A program made the translations under genes and the position numbers. Positions 30,627-40,611 of a DNA stretch of 64,000 nucleotides are shown here, in pieces. Position 1 is the first letter of the stretch. The number at the start of each line of letters is the position of its first letter. Source of the stretch: Heracleum sosnowskyi (taxonomy: Eukaryota; Streptophyta; Magnoliopsida; Apiales; Apiaceae); assembly GCA_030848705.1 (NCBI GenBank), contig CM061245.1, positions 68,102,006 to 68,166,005 on the forward strand, read 5' to 3'. The notes under the pieces are model-generated. The model searched no databases. It had not been told where the DNA came from and saw only the letters and a program-made list of their open reading frames with translations.

Positions 30627-32070
30627 TTTAAATTTCCAGAAAATTAATTTTTTAAACTAAACTAATTTCACTTAAATTTTATTAATTATTACTAATTAAC
30701 CAAACTTTTAACAGTAACACCCCTTTTTTTCGAATAAAACACCTAGCCAAAGACAAATTCCTAGATTTAGAACTCTGACAACAAATCGAAAAAGGATTAG
30801 TGAATTTCAACCTTAAGAACTCAATTGATAAATCAACAGAGTACTAAATTCTCACTAATGATCAAAGTATCACAGTTCTAGTTACTCTCTCGATGGTTTT
30901 CTTTGAAGAACAATTAAAAAAACTCAACAACACACAGTACACAGTAATTTCTTTGTTAAAGAAGAATTCACTGTAGTAATAGTAACTGTTGAAGGTTAAT
31001 AATCAGTGGGTAATCAAGAAAGTATCGAGCTTTTGTGTTCTTGGCCGTGTATGTATTGTAAGTCAAAAAAACTCTAGATTTTCTTATATCTGTAAAAACT
31101 GAAAAGAAAAAGCTAAGGCATAGTTTTCTACTCAATGAAACTGTCAAGGGCAAACTTGTCATTTCTGGTTCGATAGTTTTTTTTTTTAAATGTACATTCG
31201 ATGGTTTTCCAGAGGGGTAAAACTATCAACTATAATTCGATGGTTTTTGAAAAACTATCGAAGTATTTTGAAAATAAGAATATAAATCGTTTTCAGAAAA
31301 ACTATCGAATGGTTTAGCTGTGTCAAACCAAAAAACTATCGAACAACTTTTTAGAAAAACTATCGAGAATTTTAATATAAAATTAATTAAATTCCCTTCG
31401 ATGCTTTTTCTACTGATTTTCAAAATCTATCGAGAATTTAAATATTGAATTAGATAAATTCACTTCGATATATTTTAAAAGTATTCTCAAAAACTGTCGA
31501 AAGGTGTTTTCGATGGTTTTTCTTTTCGTATTTAAAAACTATCGAATTTTGACTTCGATGGTTTTTATTTAGTGCTTAGAAAAACTATCGAATTTTCTAA
31601 ATTCGATGGTTTTTGCTTCTGTTCAATTTTTAAAACCTGTTCATGCTTCAAAAATCAAACTTTTTTATTTCCTGTCAAGTTTTATTTTGAATAAACTTTT
31701 TCAAATCTACCAAAATCAATTGTTAACAGAAAATTCACAATTTTCTTAGAATAAAATCGACTAAATATCATCAAATGATATTAACCAATTAAAATCCAAT
31801 AAATTATGCTGCATTAATCTACAATGTTAAAAACAAAGTAAACTAATTCAAATTAAATAGATGCTTAAATATTTAGTACAAATATTAGCACCTAAATAAT
31901 TTTTAGAATTAATAACCAATTAAATGCCAGAAGATATATCATCCATAATTATGACATAAAATTAGTACAATAATCCTAACTACGAGAAATGCTCCAAAAA
32001 ATAAATTCATGAGTCCTAAGGATATAGAAATTCTTAAACTCATGTATTTACTAGGACTATCTGCAGTTAC
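30627..32070 (-). other. Pol-to-ORF3 spacer of S2
   Basis: Non-coding. Nearest to the ORF (30627-31160) it is AT-rich, with a TATA-like ATATAAGAAAA near 31085. The palindrome cluster at 31160-31625 is listed separately. From 31626 to the solo-LTR junction it is plain AT-rich sequence without motifs that I recognise. Confidence 0.6.
31160..31625. repeat. Cluster of inverted TTCGAT(A/G)GTTTTT / AAAAACTATCGAA motifs
   Basis: Within about 465 bp there are roughly 15-18 copies of the motif in both orientations, often as close facing pairs able to form hairpins (for example 31228-31261 and 31510-31546). Spacing is irregular. The same motif pairs occur in the S2 LTR at 25993-26024 and 26066-26100. 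Confidence 0.78.
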
Positions 32071-35000
32071 TGTAACAGCCCCAAATCCGGGGTCAGGGAT
32101 TTAGAGTAGTCACAATCCACTTACTTCTTGCCTTGCCTGCTTTACTCGCAATAGACACAATTCATCTGCTTATGACCCCACAATGTATATAACTCTCTCA
32201 CACACACACACACACAGGTTAGAGTCTCAGAAACGACACAATTACAACCATTGTGGAATAAATAATCTTTATTACAATACCCAAATGTCTTTTGAATTTG
32301 CTGCTGATACAACTCCTAAGTAATGGTACATTACCAACTTAGCCTTGTAATACTCAGCACCCTCTCATACCATTCATATCTATACATAAGATGAATACCA
32401 AAAGCTCCAGCTTGATCTGACTGGTTCACACTACTTCCAGGATCACTGCTAGAAACTGCTCATGAGACTGCCTTGCGCTTACCACTCGCCTGAGGGATGT
32501 GCGCCGAATCCTTGGTATCCTACTTCGCTGCTATATAATATTTATGAAACAATAGCAAGAGTGAGCGATAGCTCAGCAAGGTAATTAAAGTATGGCATAA
32601 TCCTGCCTTTAACTCAACCCAGAATAAAGCGGGTATAAGACAATAATTTGTCAAAATATCTCGATACTGAAATTATTTCCTTATCGGAATGTATTCCAAA
32701 AACAGTACCATTGTTGTATTTCAAATATCATTTTCATAATATTTCTGCAAACTTTTACTATATTATGAACAAAGTTCTAGTATAATATAAAAGATGAGGT
32801 TTCAAAGTAAACCAATATAACCTTTCCGAAAAATATCTGCTATGTAAGTAGAATATCAACATATAACTTAAAGGATGAAGTTATAAGGTGATTCAGTATA
32901 AACAACTCCCTTACCATAACTCATGTTATGTAAGGTATCCATAGTCATATAATATAAAAGATGAAGTTACGAGGAAATTTTCATTTAATGTTCCGTAACC
33001 CAAAATCCACTTATGCATATATAATCTGAGTAAGGTTTTATCAGAGTCATAACTCATAAAGTAAAAGATGAAGTTGCAAGGATTTATTGTAACTTCATTT
33101 TTGAACACTTTTCAACCCCCTGCCAACATGATCGGTAAACCTGAACCAAGGGTGTTATCATTAGTCCCTTTCAATACATGTTGCAGAATTATCCAAATTG
33201 GATGATGAACCAATACTGGAGTAATCACCGCGCCAGTTGTCCCAACCTCACTATGATCAGTAGCAGGTCGTACAACAAAAAATGTTTTCTACATGTAGAT
33301 GGAAGAACACGACAGCCTGACATTGTCTACCGCCTTTCTGGATCTCCCCGGCCCATTTGGGGCAATAAAAATTGATGGGTCGGCGCGACTCGACCTCTTA
33401 CACTGCTCCTAGTTCGGATGAAATCCATGACTCTGAAACGTAAAGATCGGCCCCCTTTCCCCAAGTGTAATACGTGTTGATACGACTCCACTAAGTAGTT
33501 ATATCTAGGTTGGAAAGGAAGATTCTCCAATATTTCCCAAGCTATTGCTTGTTAATGGATATCGACTTGTTCCATCAATTTACCCCTCGATCGTTGAGGT
33601 GGTAACACAACATTTGACTTGCAGCAATTAAATTGCCCCGAGAAAATATCTGTCCCCTGACAGTTTTGAGTTGAGAGTTTAAAATGAGTAGCAGTCACTG
33701 AAATCAGGTTTCCCATATTTTTGGTAGTTGAGCGAGTATTTAAATCCTCTTAAAAGATAGATTTAAATGAAAAAGACAGTGTTTGGGAACCTCCCCTTGA
33801 TTTAAAATAATTAATAATACCGCTTAGAATATCCTTCATAGGTATTGAAGGTCGAGGGTAAACTTTAAATAATATAACTCATTTTAAAACGTGTTAAAAG
33901 TATTTAATAAATAATCGAATAATATTTATTAAATAAATAAACCTTAAACGAATATTCAAAAATAATATTCATTAAATAAATAATGATTGAATGAATATTC
34001 AAAATAATATTCATTAAATAAATAAGGATTAAATGAATATTCAAAATAGTATTCATTAAATAAATAAGGATTAAATGAATATTCAAAATAATATTCATTA
34101 AATAAATAATCATCGAATAACAGTTACCCGATATCTTTATCGGAAAAATAATCTTTAACATATACCGAAAATATAACTACTTCCGGTCTAAAGAATAAAA
34201 TCATACGCCCTTTACCTAGGGCATTTATAAAAAAAAACTGGCTTCTAACTAATATCACATATCTAGCTTAGAAGCCCATAATCAAATCATAAAGCAAGTA
34301 TCACAATATACTTTCGAAAACAGTTATGCCTTTCATTAGCATATATAACTGAAATAGTATTCAAATAGTATTTCTCGACTGAGATAATACTCAAATAACA
34401 TTCCTTGAAAGATATAGTAAGCAAATATCATTCCTCGAATGATATCATACTCGAATAACAATCCTCAAAATACATAGTATTCTGCCGATGGAATCCCTCC
34501 GGGTTTCCACGGCTATCTACATATCTCAAAATACCGACTCCCGATTTAGAGTCGAAAACAATGAATATGCTCTTATATTTAGAGCTACCAGGTAAACCGG
34601 TTCATAACTACTTAACTCAAAAGATTTTATATAATCCAAAGGTCAAATCCATTTCAACGAGAAATAAGATATATCGCAAAACTGTCCAATTTTATACATG
34701 GCAAAAGCAGTATTATATAGTCAATACTTCAAAGTATAGATTTAGAAACTTGCCTGATGCTCGAGAAGTGATAGGGGTTCGCGATGATGTCAGACAATCT
34801 AGACAAAGTCAAAGAAAACGCACGATTAATCCCCTGGATAATCCACTTGTACTCAATGCTTAAACACGTAAGCGAAACACAACCAAGGCATTACTAGCTC
34901 GTTATAGGCTCATACTAAGTCCATGTTAATCGACAATTACTTAAGTCGTAGGTTTAGTCCGAAATCGATCCTCGAATACAAGTTATACTTAACCATTTAC

Positions 35001-36827
35001 AACATTGGTTTCTAAGTCATGTTCTTAGTGGTTTTCACTTGCGCAACCTCGGCTAACACATTTTTATAAAATCGAAAAATAATCCTTTAGACTCGAAACC
35101 TTCGTAAAAACTTTCGTAACTGACCTTGGCACTTCAATACAAAATTTCATATTTTAAAACAACTTTTAAGGGTCTCAAACATAGCCACAAAGTTAGTACA
35201 TTTCTGCAATCTCATTCCTTGAAGCACTTTCACTAAAATGGTCATATCTCATAAACCGTAAACTCTTTTGACATAATTCTTGCGCTCACGTAAACTAGAA
35301 ACAAAGATCTACACACTCATGTTCATCACTGAACCAAAAGGGGCAGTTAGGTTTTCGGATTCTAGGCAGTTTTTAGAGTTACCGAAAATCGGGCATTACG
35401 ACGGCTTAAAATTTAATATTTCCAAAACTTAAAACTCAACCAAACCAAGCAATCAAACTCACAATCCACCTTGTACTCCCTCCACTCAGTCAAATCCTCC
35501 AATCCAAGATCAAAACGAGTTCATGAACATAAACTACAAATGAAAATAATCGACAAAGTTTCGGTTAAGGACTTATACCTCTTAAGCGATTTCCTCGACG
35601 ATCCATCACTCGATTAACCATCACCATTACTAGGCAAGTCTTTATATTTCAAGAACAATATTTTTACTCAAGAGAACAGCCCTTAATCTTCAATAAATCA
35701 TGGTGGAAGATGGTGTTGATGATGAAGATGGTTGCTAGGAAAGAACGGGTTCAAGGAGAGGTAAACAACGAAATCAAAATCGAGCCATTCCATCAAGAAT
35801 CAAGCAAGTTATGAAGGTTTTTCTTTCTTCCTTCCTCCCCCAAGGTTGGCCACGGTTTTGGCTTGAAAATGAAGAAGAAATGGATGAAAATAAAGTAGTA
35901 ATGGATGAGTAGTTGACTTGGTAAATACTTAGCTTTATCCTTTATTTTAATACATGCTTGTGTCATAATTGAAGCAAAATATCAACTAATGCTTCTCATG
36001 GAAGCCTCCACACTTTCAAGCATTCTTACTCTTTATTTTATAAGTAATATAAGTGTCCAAAGTTGCTCCTTCAAGTGGATTTTCGATTCTCGTTTTCGTT
36101 TGCGATTTTTGACTACGCGATTAGTAACCGTTTATTATTCCTGAACTTCCGCTGAAATATAGGATCAATCGGAGACTATAAAATTTTACTATTCACCTTG
36201 GAGTACTATTCATCGTTGTTTTGTTCCTCTTGAAACGATTCGAAAATATTTCCTAAAAAGAGCGAATAAAAGTCTACGCGATTCTCGCAGTTTATAGTAA
36301 CTATTCACTATTCGTCCTAACAACAGAATACTAAATAAAAAAAATGGTTCGAGCGTGAATCTTGGAATATAAATGAGATTTATATACTCTCATTTTTTTC
36401 GCCTTGTTCTGTTACCGCTTTAATCTCATAATAAAGTATCAGTGGTTTCTAGAACCTTCGTTTCACTATCTCAGTGGTTTTCGTTCTAAATTCTCAAATC
36501 AAATATAATAAAATTCCAAAATATTAAATCCTCAAATTTAATATCTCATTTCTTGATTATAATAATATATCATTCACTTCCCGGTCAAATACTACACCAA
36601 AATAAAATTTGGAATTTCTGAATTCCGATCGTCTTTGCATACACTTATTTACTCCGTAGATCACTAATATGACTTCGGAATATCCACACTACGTCTCGTA
36701 CATAGGTGGCATGAAATTTTTTCTTAATCCTCAAAATCACTATTCATCCACCAAATTCACTATTCACTGATGCACTTAATCATAATAAGAAAAGTTTTAA
36801 ATTTTACCAAAAATTCGGGTTATTACA
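32071..36827 (-). mobile_element. Solo LTR of the giant-LTR Gypsy family, copy 2 (4757 bp)
   Basis: It starts TGTAACAGCCCC and ends GGGTTATTACA on the + strand, which is the reverse complement of copy 1. The flanks are GTTAC (32066-32070) and TTTAC (36828-36832), a TSD with one mismatch. It lies between the end of S2 pol and its third ORF. It holds a 42-bp version of the family minisatellite (about 33915-34110). No internal region, primer site or polypurine tract remains. Short ORFs inside are not supported. Confidence 0.88.
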
Positions 36828-36848
36828 TTTACTGACTTCTAATCAAAA

Positions 36849-37640
36849 TCAATTAGAAAGATTTAACATCCCAAGTTCACCAACCAGTCTTGAAAAAGTG
36901 GATTCATCAAGCGGTTTAGTAAAGATGTCTGCAATTTGTTCCTCTATGGGTACAAAATGTAACTCCACAGTTCCATTCATGACATGCTCTCGGATAAAAT
37001 GATACCTGATGTCGATGTGCTTCGTCCTCGAGTGTTGCACTGGGTTGTTAGAGATTGTTATGGCACTTGTGTTGTCGCAAAATATTGGAATCTTTGTCAA
37101 CAAAAGCCCATAGTCACGGAGTTGGTTTCTCATCCACAAGATCTGAGCACAGCAGCTACCAGTAGCAATGTATTCAGACTCAGCTGTTGATGTGGACACT
37201 GAATACTGCTTCTTTCTATACCAGGAAACTAACCTTCTTCCAAGAAACTGACAGCTTCCTGAAGTACTTTTCCGATCAATCTTACAACCTGCAAAATCAG
37301 AGTCTGTGTATCCAATAAGATCAAATCCTGTATCTTTAGGGTACCAAATTCCAAGATTTGGGGTCCCCTTAAGATATCTAAATATTCGCTTAACAGCTAT
37401 TAGATGAGATTCTTTAGGATCAGACTGAAACCTAGCACACAAGCATGTTGCAAACATTATATCTGGTCTACTTGCAGTGAGATAAAGTAATGAGACTATC
37501 ATACCTCTGTAGCCTGTGATGTCAACCTTCTTACCAGTTTCATCCTTATCAAGCTTAGTGGCAGTTGGCATAGGAGTCTTTGTTGCAGATGAGTCTTCCA
37601 TTTGATACTTCTTAAGAAGATCTTTGATGTACTTGGACTG
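36849..37640 (-). pseudogene. S2 pol C-terminus: end of RT and RNase H, 5'-truncated by the Athila insertion
   Basis: The frame is open from the junction at 37640 (QSKYIKDLLKKYQ) although its first ATG is at 37601. RNase H acidic residues are present in YTDSDFAG, AESEYIA and FCDNTSA, and the end is ADIFTKPLDESTF...LNLSN. It closely follows the S1 RNase H. The RT palm with YVDD is missing: the sequence on the other side of the Athila insertion stops at PRQRVWN in the INT-RT linker, so about 270-300 codons were lost when the junction formed. Confidence 0.9.
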
Positions 37641-39036
37641 ACATTAACGACATCGCTTCGTGGGAGGCAACCCATGTGTTAGGTATGTTTCTACTATCTT
37701 TTTATTACCTTCAATGAGGACATTGAATATTGTAAGTTTGGGGGTGGTAATTAAGGAATATTAGTGTGTGTGTGTTCATGTAGGATTCATATTGCATGTG
37801 TAGTTGTAGTTTATTCGTAGTTTTGCATGTTCATGTCATATAGGGCATTCTGTTTGCATAGTTTTTATTTGTTATGTGAGTCCATTTTAGTTGCATGCAT
37901 ATTTCATGATCCCGTAGGATTTGACTATTTTCGTTGGTGAGTCGATGTTGATTGGAGTGTGGTTGTGATGAATAGAGGGTTGATTAAGTTTCTAAGTATT
38001 GACTTGCATGCCAGAAACAAATCTATTTCATAAGTCTCATTGGTTGCTTTTGAATTTGATCAGACCATGCTTGTTTGGTGTTAGAATTTAACCACTTGTT
38101 TACATTTAGAATGTTGGCTAGATTCTTGAAAACGAAGGAGCACTTATGTATAAGTTTGGGGGAAACCAGGGATTTCATGCTAGTTGTCAATAAAGGCTAG
38201 GCGTCAATTGGCTAGTAGCCGGCTCATTGAAAAGATGAGTAGTCTAGGGTGGGATGAGAAAAAGGCAAAGTGCACTCATTCCAAAATTAAAAAAAAAAAG
38301 AAAAAAAAAAGAAGTTGTTTTAGTTGTTTTATGCAGAATTGATCAGGTTGAGCTCTTTAATACTCGAGAAATTAAGTTCTAGGGGACTTTGTGCCTAGTG
38401 ACCTAAGACTTTTCCGGTCTGGGATCCACTAACCTAACGCTCGCTACATGGGTATTATTGTATAAGCCTTTTGGGGTCTCAACCATTGCACGGTCAAATA
38501 AGCATGTGTGTCGTAATAAAGCATGAATTCCTGTCTAGCTCAAGTGGATTTTGAGGTGTCTTTAAGTGGTTTCTTGTGTCTAGCGTTCATTCTGTTTGTA
38601 AGCTTGTGGTTGTTTTGGCTAAGAGTAGGTATGGTCTTGATTTAGTTTGGGAGTATATTGGTGAGCATCGCACACACGCACGTTTCTGTGTTTGTCTCGT
38701 TGGTCGATGGGAATTTGGTCGAACTCTGTTTGGAAGACTGTGTTCTTTGAGATGTTGGCTTGTTGATTGGTTTTGGTTGGTTTGAAGGGATCGTTGCATT
38801 TTCATATTAGTTGCATACATGTATTGCATTGTTAGTTGCATGAGTAGATGGATTTTGTGGGTACATTCGCTATAGGCCCTCACGAGACCTTACTCGTCCA
38901 CTAGGGCTGCCTAGGGGTTTAAAGGGCTTGTTGCATATGCCAAATGCAACCGTGATCACCTACGGAAGTGGTACTAGTTAGTTGTAATAAATTGTTTGTT
39001 TATGCTCGAGGACGAGCATCGGTTTAAGTTTGGGGG
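37639..39036 (+). other. 3' internal segment of the first (truncated) Athila unit
   Basis: It is nearly identical to 43425-44710 plus 58546-58656; I saw only a few substitutions and a different A-run length. It is non-coding: the 69- and 98-codon frames around 38576-38883 are duplicated with the DNA and resemble nothing. AAGTTTGGGGG occurs three times (37734, 38155, 39026), and the last is the polypurine tract before the LTR. The junction with S2 shares two bases (TG). Confidence 0.8.
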
Positions 39037-40470
39037 TGTGATAAGTGGGTATTTTATTCACTTAAAACGTTTCCGTATGGCTTAAAACGATTGTTTGTAC
39101 TCGAGTTGTGGTATTTTTGATCTCTTTTAAGGGTATTGTGCAGGAATATCTATCACAGGTGTAATGGGAATGAAGCGGAGCAATCGGAATGCAATTTGGA
39201 GCTAAAACGAAGAAAATGGAAAAATTCGTCTTCCTGGACAGAAGGCACGGCGCGGCAGCGCCGTGTTTGAGCTTGCCTATGGCGCGGCAGCGCCGCATGA
39301 AAACGGAACAGTAAGCTTATGGCGCGGCAGCGCCGCTCTCCTATGCAACTGTGGCGCGGCAGCGCCAGACATTCTGACGAAAATTCCTGTTTTAAACCCG
39401 ATTTGCTGATTTTTCGAGTTGAAGTCAAATTACAATTCGGTACGACTTATTTGCACCTGGAGGCCTATATAAAGAGAAGAAAACCCTAGAGAACAGGAGA
39501 AACATATACCACATATTATCTACGGAGTTTTAAAGCACGAAGAAGCAAGGAAGAAGATAGTTTTCAATTTATTCTTGTATTCTTTCTAGCTTGTGGATGC
39601 TTGGTTTGGGTGTATTCTTTAGAACCTTTGATAATTATTCCAATATTGATTCATTTTCTTCAATCATGTTTACATTAGAACCCATGGTGACGATTAGTTT
39701 GATTATGAACTAATTCGTTGTCATGGGGTTTTAGCGGATTTATTCATGAAGTTTATTTGTTGAATTTTCTTGATGCCTATAGTGTGATTGATGCGATATC
39801 CTATCATGGTTGTTTTAATTCGTTATAGGAGAGTAGCTAACTCCTGTAATTGTGTGTTAATTCTTATTGAAGTGAAAGTGGATTTAAGAGTTTAGAACTT
39901 GCCATGTCAGCATAGGTTTATGCGTGAGAATATCATTCGTAATTAGTGTCGTAACTCTAACCGTTTTATGACGACTATGTGATCAATTGAATGCTTGTAC
40001 TTCAACCATTATGTTTTCAATCTTTATAGACATATAGGGACTAAGCATAATTGGGAGACTAAGTGATTTCTATCTTTATTGTGGATATTATTTAGGATGG
40101 TATTTGTGCAACAAAAGTTGGCTTATATCAGTTTTGTGTGTTCGATCAGGTATTAATAAATCACATGAAAAGGCTAGAGAATTGGAAACTATAGATGGAT
40201 TGTTTAATGAAGTTAAAATTCCATGTTTTAATTGCATAAGTAATTCAATATAACCCTTCGTTCAAATAGTTGATAATTAGTTATAAATTTTAGAAAAAAT
40301 TTAGTGGTAAACAAAATCCAATTTGTTATTTGTTTTAGCATCGAATAATAATCATACATTGGTGAGTGAATTAACTAGACAATACAACGAGTCCCTGTAG
40401 GAACGAACCTTACTTACTATCTGTATTACTTGAGATCACGTGCACTTGCGTGTTGAGTTTGGTCGTAACA
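39037..40470 (+). repeat. Athila-type LTR, left (1434 bp)
   Basis: It starts TGTGATAAGTGGG after the tract TTAAGTTTGGGGG and ends GGTCGTAACA. The TATATAAA box is at 39466-39473. GGCGCGGCAGCGCC occurs four times (39249, 39281, 39321, 39353). Against the right LTR I count six substitutions and one 40-bp difference, which is one palindrome repeat unit. Confidence 0.92.
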
Positions 40471-40611
40471 AGTTTTTGGCGCCGCTGCCGGGGACTTCGG
40501 TTTTATTTGTTTAGTTTCAGTATTTACCATCAGTGGTCATTAAAGTTCGGTGACTAGGACGTTTCTCACTAATTTTCTAGTTGGTAAATTTCAGGTACTT
40601 ATTGAGAGTGT
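40471..40611 (+). other. Athila primer-binding site and leader
   Basis: TGGCGCCGCTGCCGGGGA at 40476-40493 matches the complement of the plant tRNA-Asp 3' end with one or two differences. It is the primer usual for Athila elements. A leader of about 120 bp leads to the gag ATG. Confidence 0.8.

Noticed and set aside
38576..38883. Duplicated 69- and 98-codon ORFs in the Athila 3' region (also 44361-44668)
   Set aside because: Identity between copies follows from recent duplication of the DNA, not from selection; opposite-strand overlap and no known domain.
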